In this document: positions 47,875-59,280 of the stretch, in pieces
How positions within the stretch are numbered: position 1 is the stretch's first letter
Layout of the letters: each line of letters opens with the position of its first letter
Assembly: GCA_964035795.1 (NCBI GenBank)
Contig: OZ038320.1
Location: 27,225,705 to 27,289,704 of the forward strand
Source of the DNA: Pterobdella sp. o SKG-2022
Lineage: Eukaryota > Annelida > Clitellata > Hirudinida > Piscicolidae
DNA: 64,000 nt
Direction of reading: 5' to 3'
Position numbers and translations under genes: made by a program
Notes under the pieces: generated by a model
Database searches by the model: none
Told to the model about the DNA's origin: nothing
The model's input: only the letters and a program-made list of their open reading frames with translations

Positions 47875-48317
47875 TTCTTTAAATTCTAATACTTGCGAAA
47901 ATATAGTAAAAGTGGATTTTATTTTGTATAAGACATTTTTTTGATTAATGCCATTTAAAAAAAAGATCAAACTACCAAAAATGAAATTTTGAAATACTTG
48001 TTTCATATTCATTTTAAGAATGATTGCAATAAAACTTATAATATTTCTATGAAAATGTAAAAACAAATGACCATATTAAAAATGATTTAAACTTCAAAAT
48101 AAAGAGAACTTTTGGATTGAAAACAGTTTCAACACAAGATAATAAATTTAATATCAAAACATCAATTTTAGATCAAGTTTTATAACTATTTTATTAATGT
48201 TTATATTTCACGTAATTAATGGAGACGTCATTATATTTTTTCAAAACAATTCACAAACACAAGATTTATATAAAAACATTTTATTTAATTTAATAGTAAC
48301 ATCGAAGCAAAAAAATA
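47875..48317. promoter_or_regulatory. divergent region between MRRF and the coiled-coil gene
   Basis: About 440 bp between two outward-facing start codons; it must contain at least the MRRF promoter. No specific element is identifiable. Confidence 0.4.
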
Positions 48318-50791
48318 ATGTCGGACTGCAAAGGAAACCCTAAAGACCGCCAAGAACTAGACAAGTTGGACCAGGTAATATAAAAATTTTACTGCAGAAA
48401 TGTAAACGCAAGTTTTCTTATGATATAAAAAAAGATCAGATTTATACAAGGTTTGGGGTGATGAAAGAATCTCAATTAACATTCCGATAACAGTTCGAAG
48501 AAACTGATCGAGAACAACAACTATCTCGAGCATGAAAATAATGAATGAGATTAGGATCTTTATTGTAACCACAACCCAAGCTTAATTATAAACAACTTTG
48601 TTTCTACTTATTGGTTTCACACACTTCAATTCCCAATCAAAACCAATTTTGAAACGTCGAGCTAATTTGCCTTTTTCATTATTATAAATAACCTGGTTGG
48701 TTATTTTTTTTTCGTTTTTACCCGATTTCATCTTTGGCTTATTAACTGGTCATCAGTGTTAGTGATCTCTGACCAGCGAATCCGAAATATTTTCCACAGA
48801 CGTTTTGATGAGAATCTTTATTTTTTGGTAGTAGTCTTCATTGTTTTTAAACATTACTTCTTTGTTTGAATTGAACTGTAGAGTAATAGTCAAAGACCAT
48901 CGCGATGCAAACCGATAAGTTGATGCATATTGAGTATTTCTTGTATGAGTTACATTCAGGAAAACCTTATTTTTATTGCTAATTAAAGGCAATTAAAATT
49001 TCTTTTGGGTTAAAAATCTCTAGGTAAATTGATCTCAAGCACCTTTCACGTTGTCTGTGAAGCTCATGATATTTCTAAGTTTGAAAAAGATGAATAATTC
49101 GAAAAAGTATATAAGCAAAAATTGAAAATAAAAGAATTTCAAAAAATTTATTTCTATCATGCTAATAACCATTGTAAACTAACTAATTTTTCTTCAAGCA
49201 AATGGTTGAATTGCGGTCTAAGATAAGAGAAGCCGAGGAATGTTTGGAAGTGAGATTATAAATATTTCAAAAAACTTTATTATGAAGATTTCAATTGTTT
49301 AATTTGAAAAAAGTATTATTTTAGAAAGTTATATATCATCTATTAAAATTTTTAAACAGGAATTAAAATGCGAAGCAAAAAAATTGAAAGAAAAGATCTG
49401 TGAAGCTATTGCTATAAATAGCAGTTGTCGAAAAGACATAGAAGATTTGAAAGCTTGCAATGCGCAACTAAGAAAACAAAAAAAGGAACTTAAGGATAAA
49501 ATATGCAATATCGCCTCAATGGTAGATTGCTTGAAAGACAGGGTGAGGATTTTAACGAACTTAAAATACATCTATAAAACCTTATCTAATACAACTAATC
49601 TTTAATGCATTAGCTATCTCTTGTAACGAAAAACATCAATTAAGAGGAATTTTTAATAGATTTATTGAGAATCAAAAGCTATAATTTTCGATAAATTTAG
49701 CCTTATCATGAAACGTTAGCGAAAAAAATTAAATCGTGACTGGTTATATAGTATCTCAAAGACTATAATTAAGAATTAGTTAATTAGTTTTTTTTCGTTA
49801 CAAAATATTGAAGAAAAATACATACGGTGTTTCTGAAAAGTTACATTAATAAATTTATTGGTATTATACATAGTATTTTATAATTAATAATTATATCTCT
49901 TATACATCATGATACATTGTATAATCTACAATAAATTATACATCTATAAGAATAATATAATAAATATAATATATATTGAAGTATGTAATATGACAGCTTT
50001 AAAATACAAAATAAGATAAAACTAGAAAACCAGTTATTAGTATTATGTAAAACACTACTATTTGAAACTAAAAATTTCAGGATGAATTGCCTGATTGTGA
50101 TTTCGATTGCTAACGCTTCTTTTAATCATTTCCATTAATTTTCGGTAAATGATTTTTTGTCATTTTGAAATCATTTGTTTTAAATGCTTTCAAATTAGAC
50201 AAAAAATTTTAAATAACATCTAAATAATTTGGCTCCGTTAAGTTTTTTCAATAAAAAGTACATTTACATTACAGTCTTAAAACAATATCAAAGCGGTATT
50301 CTCAAAGAATTTTTTTACCAAACTTAATCAGGGGCCAAATACGAGTTGAATAGTTCGTTGGGCCTCTCAAATTTTGAAATTATTTTTCATAACTTCGGAG
50401 TCATTTTATTTCTAAAGATGTTATTACACCGAAATTTTCGATAACTTCTGCACATTTGATCGCTCTAAAACTTCTCAGAACTATTCAACTCATGAACAAA
50501 AAATATTTATATAGAAATATTTATTAAGATGAAGTATAATAGCCTAAATCAAACTGTGAGGTCAACAAATTATGTTTTCATTTAAAAAAGACACGAAGCT
50601 TTTCGTAAGACTAGCTTACATTATCAAGCTCCGTGTCTTTTCTGAAATGAATACTTTGTGTTTGTTGATCTCACAAATCTAGGATTTTTTGAGTATTTGA
50701 TTAAAACGTCAAGCAACTCCTTCAGATTGCTATGTGCAACGAAAGTGATGATGACGATGATGGAGAAGAGGTAAAAGATGACGATTGTTAA
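48318..50791 (+). CDS. small coiled-coil protein with two candidate acidic terminal exons
   Basis: Exons 48318-48374 (MSDCKGNPKDRQELDKLDQ), 49199-49249 and 49360-49542 are all in phase 0. Together they encode 97 residues rich in Lys, Glu and Cys with a heptad-like pattern, so a coiled coil is likely. Two alternative last exons follow, each after a TTTCAG-type acceptor and in the right phase: 50081-50113 (DELPDCDFDC, stop) and 50726-50791 (IAMCNESDDDDDGEE...DDC, stop). Both end in Asp-Cys after an acidic run, giving proteins of 107 or 118 residues. The second exon also has a GTAAAA donor-like site inside, so it may splice on. I do not recognise the family. A family B foldback element lies in the intron before the last exons. 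Confidence 0.55.
49616..49808. mobile_element. foldback element, family B, with a diverged right arm
   Basis: The left 80 bases from TTGTAACGAAAAACATCAAT match the 15456 element almost base for base. The right end TTTTTTTCGTTACAAAATA is its outer mirror, but the middle of the right arm has been replaced by unrelated sequence. It shows the family is dispersed and how a copy decays. Confidence 0.8.
50389..50495 (+). repeat. direct repeat C, copy 1
   Basis: Contains TCTAAAGATGTTATTACACC, then GAAATTTTCGATAACTT, then CAGAACTATTCAACTCATGAA. The copy at 51677-51782 is colinear with about 85-90% identity by eye. Element type unknown. Confidence 0.75.
50555..50676. mobile_element. foldback element, family A, copy in the last intron of the coiled-coil gene
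   Basis: TGTGAGGTCAACAAA and its mirror TTTGTTGATCTCACA form the ends. Within lie ACACGAAGCTTTTCGTAAG, ACTAGCTTACATTATCAAG and the mirror of the outer arm. It shares about 45 contiguous bases with the left arm and centre of the 6320 element; its right inner arm is shortened. Confidence 0.8.
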
Positions 50792-51445
50792 GCTAAAAAA
50801 ATACTTTATAACGATTGGTGTTAAACTGGAATTTATTTATACGGTTTATTTTCTTTTATGGCGCATATATATCATAGAAAATACATTTGGTCGGGTTAAA
50901 ATTTTGAAATAATCTTTAATTGTAAATATTTTTCCAACTTTCGGCTAACTTATCAATAAAAGATAAAAAACGAACGTCAAATATTTTATCTTGATAAAAC
51001 ACAGCAAGTAAATACTTGAACCTTTTTAGAATATATATTCATGCGTTTTTCAATAAAAAAGAACTTCAGAAAAGCTATCATAAAAAGTGAAAATATTTGG
51101 CAGTTTTCATTAACTTTGAAGTTGAAAATTTTATAAATAAAAAAAATTATAGATTCAAAATTTATTTTGAAAATGTATTTTGCAATTCAATGCTTCTTAG
51201 TAAAACTAACTGGTATGAAATTCAAATAAAATTTTTTGAAAATATTTTTCCACGAATACTTACAAAAATTATCTTGTTTAACAAAAATTTTGATAGCACT
51301 TTAAACTAGTTTCTTCTATTATCTATTTACAAACACGAAAACACTTGAAACTGAAAATAAGCTACGGCAGATAATTAAAGAAGTTCAAAGTCCAAAAAAG
51401 AAACCTATAAAACAACAAAGCGTGTGCACCAGATCCAAAAAGAAA
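50792..51445. other. intergenic A+T-rich DNA
   Basis: A 70-codon open frame at 51097-51309 is rich in Asn, Phe and Lys and looks like chance in A+T-rich DNA. Nothing else is seen. Confidence 0.5.
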
Positions 51446-51535
51446 ATGATTAAAACTCTAAGCTTGTTGTTTGTTGTGCTTCTCTGCCGGGTGCAGTGTG
51501 AGGTAGAAAGAGAGGGCTTTGTTAGTACTTAATTT
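51446..51535 (+). CDS. signal-peptide exon of an unknown secreted protein
   Basis: ATG at 51446 starts MIKTLSLLFVVLLCRVQCE: a short basic start, a hydrophobic core and a small-residue cleavage region, a textbook secretory signal. The codon GAG at 51502 is followed by a GTAGAA donor; read through, the frame stops after nine more residues at about 51532. Either this is exon 1 of a secreted or membrane protein whose later exons I could not find before LAP3, or a very small peptide precursor. The region from about 51400 upstream (Lys- and Gln-rich when translated) shows no convincing exon. Confidence 0.4.
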
Positions 51536-51676
51536 CTCAGCATTTAATATTAACATAATTGTTCATAAAATGCACAAGATTTTATTTTTTGTGTTTTTGC
51601 AAGTAACAGCAAAAATAGATTTTCAACAAAATATTTGAAAATTTAAAGGTTTTGAGCATTAGAGATTTTTAATTAA

Positions 51677-51782
51677 AACTTCGAAATCATTTAATGGCTA
51701 AAGATGGTATTACACCGAAATTTTCGATAACTTTGGCACTTTTGTTCGGTCTAAAATTTTTCAGAACTATTCAACTCATGAA
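51677..51782 (+). repeat. direct repeat C, copy 2
   Basis: Colinear with 50389-50495, including TTACACCGAAATTTTCGATA and CAGAACTATTCAACTCATGAA; it is followed directly by the (AT)n tract. Confidence 0.75.

Positions 51783-51874
<92 letters not shown>
51783..51874. repeat. (AT)n microsatellite, about 92 bp
   Basis: Uninterrupted AT dinucleotides starting immediately after direct repeat C copy 2. The open frame of repeating Tyr-Ile across it is an artefact. Confidence 0.97.
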
Positions 51875-51876
<2 letters not shown>

Positions 51877-52986
51877 GGACGTTTTTGAAGTGGCCTATCA
51901 TAATTTAACTTAGTTATTGCTTAGACTAGTGTCTTTTAACAAATGTAAAATACCGAAAAAATGGGAATAAAAAAAACACAATTAAATTTGTTTGATTTCA
52001 TTAACACTAAGCTTTTTGATATGTGTTTTTTATTCGCTTATGTTCTTTATCAACCAACAACCAACTCAATATACCGCAAACCAATAACTCCAACACACAA
52101 CACAACCATAAAACACAACACCAAACCAACCAACTATTTACCATTTTTTTTTTAATTTTATATTTTAATAAAAAATATTTCAAATATTTCGAGCTATTTT
52201 TTCATAGAACTATGAGTATGTATTCTTTGTATATTCGTTTAAACTATATATAAGCTCTAAATTTATTCGATTACATCAATATTTGGTTGGAAGCTTTGTT
52301 TTTTTTTATAATTGAAGCTTCCTTTAAATTTAATTAAAAATTATAAAACTAAAATAATTATAGATTAGATTATTTTCTGATGCCACATTGGATGAAGAGT
52401 TTTGCAGCAGGGGTTCGAGTCTCAAAAACATTTTTCTTAATATCAATGTTTTGAAATGAAGTTGAAAATCCAGGCACAATTTTATGAAATCAAACACAAA
52501 GTATTTATTTTTAAAAATTTAGAAAGCTTTACGAAAGAAAATCTTAGATTCTTAAATTTTAAGATAACCACTTGAAAATGTAAGATTTTCTTACCATAAG
52601 CATAGTTAAATTTTTTCATTAAATACTTTGTGTTTGTTTTTCCGATAGTTTTTTTTAAATAGTATTGTTTGCAAATTTTTTCATAGTATTTGAAATAAAA
52701 ATGAGAATTTGGAAAACTACTTACAAAAGCCGTTTGAAGAAATAGCGAAAAATTCATCTTGTCAACATCTTATATGATAAAACTATTCTTTATAATTAAG
52801 AAACAACTGCTAGAATCGGTAAAGTTGAGTTTAAACTAAAAACGTTTTTAGTAATGTAGAAGCATTAAATTGATTTCGATAAACTTGCTCAAAATTAGAT
52901 CAGAATAAGCAAAAAAACTAATTTCTTACATAAATTTACTTTTCACTAAACTGATTCTACCGTTTTCGTAACTTTCCTACTTCAGT
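51875..52986. other. intergenic DNA upstream of LAP3
   Basis: Contains a family A relic (separate entry) and, at about 52400-52425, GCAGCAGGGGTTCGAGTCTCA with a B-box-like GGTTCGAGTC, perhaps a SINE head remnant. No exon can be assigned. Confidence 0.45.
52485..52645. mobile_element. foldback element, family A, diverged copy
   Basis: The outer arms CAAACACAAAGTATTTA and TAAATACTTTGTGTTTG are perfect mirrors. Inner AAGCTTTACGAAAGAAAATC and AACCACTTGAAAATGTAAGA recall the family A arm and centre with substitutions. Confidence 0.7.
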
Positions 52987-55900
52987 ATGGCAACGGTTTG
53001 TTTTAAAAAAATACTTTTTATACATTTGTTTAAACAATATTTTGATGAGTTTAATATAGGAAAACTTTTCACTTTTGAAAATCTTATTTAACATTTTGTT
53101 GAGACTGTATATTTAAAAATGTATTTTTATAGCCTTTTGACTACAAATAATATTTAATTTTGTTTTAAATTTGACTTCAAATAATATTATTTTGAATATC
53201 CAAAGATTCCCCGCAAAGGATTTGTATTAGGGTTCTACGAACTTGATAAAAAAGGGGATGTTGAGTTGACACTGGCAGCCCAAAAGTTTCAACAAGAAAT
53301 AAATCAAGATTTTCTCCATCTTTTACATATGTAAAAAAAAATATATTTTTTAATTTAATTAGTTAATTCAATTTAAACAAAAAATATTTTTTTGCATATT
53401 TATATTTGATTACTAACTCTGTAATGATAAATTTTTTTAGATCAGGATTATGTTCAGGAAATGGAAAAGTTAGAGTTTTCAATTTCAACCATACTTACAA
53501 TAATGTCATATTCACTAATCTTGGTAAAAAAAATCTTGGGGTAAATGAGTTGGAAGAGATTGATGAAGGAAAAGAAAATATTCGCAGTGCAAGTGCCAGT
53601 CAGTATTGATAATTTTTTTACTAACATTGTTAACTATTTTTTTTTTATTTTAGTTAAAGATTTTAGTCAATAATGGTTTAATAATTTTAAAAGGCTTCAG
53701 ACTCAAATAAATTTAATAAATCTTTTTGTTCTAATCTACATTATATTCAATAATATTTGTTCATAATGCTTTATAGCCAAAAATATTAACTTTTTTTCAG
53801 CTGCAGTGAAAACTCTCACTAGCTCAGGAGTAAATGAGATCTCTGTAGAACCTTTGGGAGATGCCTTTGGTATGTCTATATCTTTATTCTTCCAATATTT
53901 TTTTTTTGATAATGCTTTTTTGTTTTCAAAATATAACTATTATTAAGTGGTGTAAATTTGATATTTTTATTTTTACAACTACTTCCCAAGTGGTATAAAC
54001 CAAGTCAAGAAACAACTTATGTAATTTCTTTCAAAGTATTTCTTTTTGTAAAACTTGAAACAATTTTATATATCTTTTATACGTAGAAGCTGTCTTATTT
54101 TCAAATTTTACAAGTAGATTGAATCATGTGATGCATTGTCAAGTTTTTTTATTCTTACATTTTAATTGGTGTTTTTAGTATTTTCAATTTAATAATTTGT
54201 TATCTCAGTGTTGTATTTCATTCAAGCTTGATAAGCTCATGATACCAGTGGTGCATTGTTTAACATTATCATTAACGTTTTGCATCCGTTTCCATGCTAG
54301 CATGGGTTGTCCAACATTATGCTAGATATTTTTTTGATTGATGAATCAATTTAGGATAAGCAAACATGGGGCACCAATATATAATTATAAAATATTATTC
54401 ATTATAACAGCTGCAGCAGAAGGGGCTTTCTTGTCGGTTTGGGCATATGACGAACTCAAATCAGAAGACAAAAGGAAAGTTAAACCTCAAATCAACTTGT
54501 TTTCCATATCTGAAAGGTGATACTTCCAACTTATTTTTTTATACATATACTTATAGTTAATATTGAATTTTGATTGTTTTCAATTCAAGAGTTTATAATA
54601 CTATATTAAATGCTATAAACATTCCCAGTGAGTTGAAAGCATGGGAACGTGGCAAAATAGGAGCAGAAGCTCAAAACATTGCAAGAAGCCTGATGGAGGC
54701 ACCTGCTAATGTCATCACACCAACCAAATTCGCTGAGAATGTCCAAAAACTCTTTGAATCTATCCCAAATGCTACTGTGACAGCGAGGTTCGCAACAATG
54801 ATAAACATTCACCCTCTAGTACATCACTATTGTAAAATAAGTTTATCATATCTAAATAGCTTTTTTATACACTCATACACAGTATAATGTGGTTGTTAAT
54901 TGCAGAGATAAGGCTTGGGCTGAGAAACAAAGCATGAATGCATTTTTGGGAGTAGCTCAAGGCTCACTTGAACCTCCTGTTTTTCTTGAATTCGAATACA
55001 AGTAAGCACATTTGAATGTTACTAAATCTATCGAATTTGGTTAGCTATCTAATCCGTCATTAAATTCAATTAATAAAAGTATTTGATTTTAATTGTAATT
55101 TATCTTTAAATTTTGTATATAACTAATCCAGGGGTGCTGAGGGAAAGCCATTGGCTTTTGTAGGAAAGGGAATCACCTTCGACAGTGGTGGCATCTCTTT
55201 GAAGCCCCCATCCAACATGGACGCCATGAGAGCCGACATGGGAGGGGCAGCTTGCACCGTTGCTGCCATCTGGGCTGCTGCCAAGCTTCAGCTACCTATT
55301 CATCTCATTGGTTCGTCTTGATGCTAAAATTATTGATACCATTTTCAAGTGTTTTTTTCAATGTATTAAAAAAATGGGTACATGTTTTAAGATCTGTTCG
55401 TTAAACTAATGGTTAATACCTATTCTCAGGTGTGACGCCGTTGACTGAGAACATGCCAGGAGTGAGGGCAACCAAGCCAGGAGATGTGCACAAATCGATG
55501 AGCGGAAAAACTATCCAGGTGCAGTATTTTCAAATGAGATCCTTATCAGTTCTCAATGGTTTCAATTTGGCCACAAAATTCTCTGATAATTTTAACTCGG
55601 TCACTAATCAATCTTCCAAACAGGTTGATAATACGGATGCAGAGGGAAGACTGATTCTGAGTGATGCCTTACATTACACTCAGATCACACACCAGCCATC
55701 TGCACTCATCGACCTTGCCACCCTTACCGGTTTAAACTTGTGTTTTTTAGACATTTTTTATGTTTTTGATATTTTTGTAGTTTAATTAAACTATAAATTT
55801 TTTTCTAAAGTTTGTTATCATTACTATTATTATTAAGATTTTTATAGCGCACAGTTATCAATTCAAGATTGCTTCAGAGGTGCTCAAGGTTTGTAAGAGA

Positions 55901-58096
55901 TTATGACTGAGAATGTTTATGGTATAAGTGAGTTTTCAAAAGTTTGCGAAAGTTCATGAAAGAAGGCTTTAAAAGATTTTATATATCTTCCTTGCTTATA
56001 TCATTTATATTATTTTACCATACATTTCATTTATCATATTTATATGAAAATTATCTACAAACCGTTTATTATTATTATTATTTATGTTATAGAATTTTTT
56101 CAAAGATTGGATAAGATGGCGTATAATCTTTATAAATTGCAAAATCACATTCAATATTGTCAATAGGAAACTAATTGATAAATGCAATAGATTGAAAAAT
56201 TGAATAGATAGTAAAAAAATTTTTGAATAGAAGTTTTACGTTCATTAAAAATACTACAAACAGTTATATAAGAGTTTGGATTTTTAATATATTCTATTTT
56301 TCTTTTTGATATATACCAGATGTAATATTTTTAAATGTTTGTTTTAATATATGTCTAATATTATTGAGAAGTGGTCTTGATGCAGTTTTTACCAATTAGT
56401 TATTTAAACTTTGAGATCTATCATAAAGTAGTTTTATAATTGACGAGTAATTCATACAAACTTTGGGCAGTTATCTTTTAAAGTTCTTATCAAATGTAAG
56501 GATGGCTGTTTGAGTTAAATGTAATAATTACTTATGGACTTATCGTCAAGATAAGTATCGATAAGAACTTAAAGTTCTTATCGACCATAGTTATGACTGT
56601 ATAAGTTGTCAAGTTATAATGTAATAATAATGACCGCAGGAGCCATGGTAACAGCCCTGGGAGGCAGTGCCACAGGAGTCTTCACCAACTCTCAAAACGT
56701 CTGGAACCAAATGCATGAGGTTTGTATCGATTATATGGGGCTGTCAAATGATGTTTTAAGGACTTTAACGAGGAATGTGAAATATCACAGGCAGGAATCA
56801 AATCAGGAGACCGTGTATGGAGGATGCCTCTCTTCAACTACTACTCCAAACAGGTGCGTTTTTCTCAACAATATTATCTTTTTCATCTTAACATCTTCAT
56901 TACGTTCTGAAAATACAAAATGGTATATTAATAGAATTTATCTTTAATGAAATTGTAACGAACATTTAAAGATGCAAGACTCAGCACTAGCTGACGTGAA
57001 CAACGTGGGAGGCAAAGGAGGAGGATCATGCACTGCCGCTGCTTTTCTCAGGGTTGTCTATTTAAACTATTCAACTTTATTGAAGATTTTTATTCTAGCT
57101 TTTTCTCATAATTTAATTATCGACGCACCTTTATACAAGTGTCATATTCAAGCTTTTTTGGGGACTTTTATGTATAGAACGCTTTCAAATAACCGAATTT
57201 AAGGATGTCCAGTTTCTGAAAAGTTTGGTAAAGTAAAAGTTTAAATAATTCTGTACAGTTGATTAAGAATAAGTCGACATATAAAAACAAAAATTGTGTT
57301 TCATCAAGTGAGTCGCCTGAAATTTGTGTTTCTCTTGCGTAATTGATAGGCTTCACAGTGCGCTATTTTAATTGAACCATAATAACAGACAAAAGAGGAA
57401 ATGTTAATGTAAAAATAAAAAAATCGATGAAGTAGCATAAATAGGGCAATACATGATAAATATTTAGCAAAAGTTTGAGATGCTCTATATGACATCCAGT
57501 CTTGCACAACCATATCACTATTTGACGTAATATTAAAAGCGTTCTGTTTGCCATTTTTCCGCTTTTAAATAATCTTAGAAAATGCCTAAACATAGCTATT
57601 CAAACAGAAACTTTGGGCCATTATATTCATACGGAGATGTATTGAAATATTATAATAACTACTAGAAATTGTAAGAGACACAATGCACAAATGGAGACGA
57701 CGTCTTGTTTTAAATTTATCATTCGAGCTGAATGAAGATATCTCAGTAATTCCAAAAAGATTTTTTAATAAAAATCAAAAATTTTGTGTGTATTTTTTCA
57801 ATAATGTTTTTAGGCTCATATTTAAAATGAAATACACATTTTTGACGATTTTTGTTTGCTTTGCAGGAGTTTGTTACATCAGAACACTGGATGCACATGG
57901 ACATTGCTGGAGTGATGAGCAATGATAACCATGTCCCATACATTCCCAAGGGCATGTCTGGTAAGTATACAGACAATCTTTCAATTCAAAAAGTTATTTT
58001 GTATTTAAACAAAAGAATTTACTTGGTTTTGAAATTATTTCAGGGAGACCAGTTAGAACTTTGATTGAATTCATTTCAACATACAAGCAGCCTTGA
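52987..58096 (+). CDS. LAP3: cytosol leucyl aminopeptidase (M17 family)
   Basis: Fifteen exons: 52987-52995, 53206-53330, 53441-53598, 53801-53869, 54411-54516, 54590-54787, 54906-55001, 55132-55310, 55430-55518, 55624-55729, 56640-56719, 56791-56853, 56972-57052, 57867-57960, 58044-58096. They sum to 1506 nt, or 501 residues (the human protein has 519). LAP3 removes N-terminal residues from peptides using two metal ions. Active-site blocks are all present: [11 protein letters not shown] (Lys, Asp), MRADMGGAA (Asp) and the signature NTDAEGRL (Asp, Glu, Arg). The N-terminal non-catalytic domain (GFVLGFYEL to SISER) precedes them. The first exon encodes only Met-Ala-Thr; its phase fits and the CAG|ATGG-like context is good, but it is the least certain exon, and no mitochondrial leader is visible. 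AATAAA lies about 100 nt past the stop (58198). Confidence 0.95.
54255..54325. repeat. repeat fragment with a CATGCTAGCATGG core, LAP3 intron 4
   Basis: CATCCGTTTCCATGCTAGCA followed by TGGGTTGTCCAAC is a motif I know as a common 3' part of dispersed repeats in molluscs and annelids; a related core occurs in the LINE relic at 22540. No coding remnant is attached. Confidence 0.5.
55820..55895. repeat. reverse-oriented SINE-like end, LAP3 intron 10
   Basis: ATTATTATTAAGATTTTTATAGCGC followed by GAGGTGCTCAAGG mirrors the GCGCTATATAAAT-type SINE ends in DNAJC5 intron 4. Confidence 0.35.
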
Positions 58097-59280
58097 GGCT
58101 TTATTCTTGTGATTTACTTTTTTTAAATTTTGACGTTTTTTGAATTGTTTTTAATTTAAACTATAGTTATGGTGTAAGAATTTTAAATTTAATTTAAAAT
58201 AAATGATTTTATCGAAGTGTCATTTCAATTTTAATTTCGTAGTTTTGTCACTCGATACAAAACTTCACTTAGATTGATAGGTGTTGATTTTACGCGCAAT
58301 TAGACACAATATACGAGGGAAGATGGAAAACTGTTGATGAATTACGGAGACTGTGATCATAATTGCGGCTTTCGTCAAAACCTTCATTGATGCATATCTC
58401 TAAAAACCTTCAAACCCCTATAGTTTATTTTTAATTTTAATATTGGAAAAACAGTTTTTTAGTCGAATTGAATTATATGTATATATATTATACTGATGCG
58501 AGGCATATAAAGCAAATGATGGATGGCGGAGAAATGATTTTAAACATCACGAACGCATGCCTCTCTTATGATGGTTAAGTTCCTAGCATTTATTTCCTCG
58601 ACGATGATATAAGATGACTTCAAAAAATATATTACATTATTTTGAAAATATTTCTTCTGATTATGAAACAAATGGGAGCGATAAAGAATTTTGTTTAAGT
58701 TTTAAAAGATGAGAATATTGACGTTGTACAGAAATTTAATTTTTAGATATTCTAAATAGACTTTTTCAACTTGAAAATCACAAGATTTTTTTTCGAATAT
58801 AAAAATGAAGTCATAAAACTTTTCTAGAATAAACTTAAAAACTTATTTCTTAAAAAGAAGATAAAAAACAAAACCACCCACCTCATTATAAAATATTTCA
58901 AAAACACAACCAAATAATGACTGAGTTTTAAAATTGTGATTTAAAATCTCAAATTGGCATCTGCTTGCAGACTTGGGAGGCATAGCTGCTAATGATGAAT
59001 TAGAATATCAAAAAGTCAAAAATAGTCTAAAGCTTCGAGTATTATTTGGTATATAGATCTCATTTTCCAAATCCGGTTTTTGTACGTGGTTTTTGATAGG
59101 AGTACGTGTGTTTTGATGTTTAAATGCTTTTTTGTCTGTGTGTATGTGCACTCAGTAAATTTATATAAGAATTGTTCCAACTCTTCAAATCTTATGCAAA
59201 AAAAAGATTGATATGAGTCTTTGTATTTAAAAGAAGAATATTAATAAAAATAATTATTTAAAACATTTTCTGAGTTTAAG
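58097..59280. other. intergenic DNA between LAP3 and the lectin gene
   Basis: LAP3 3' flank with the polyadenylation hexamer at 58198, then A+T-rich DNA without assignable exons. The 5' untranslated region of the lectin gene is probably near the right end. Confidence 0.5.

Noticed and set aside
51694..51888. Open frame with a long Tyr-Ile repeat
   Set aside because: It is only the translation of the (AT)n microsatellite.
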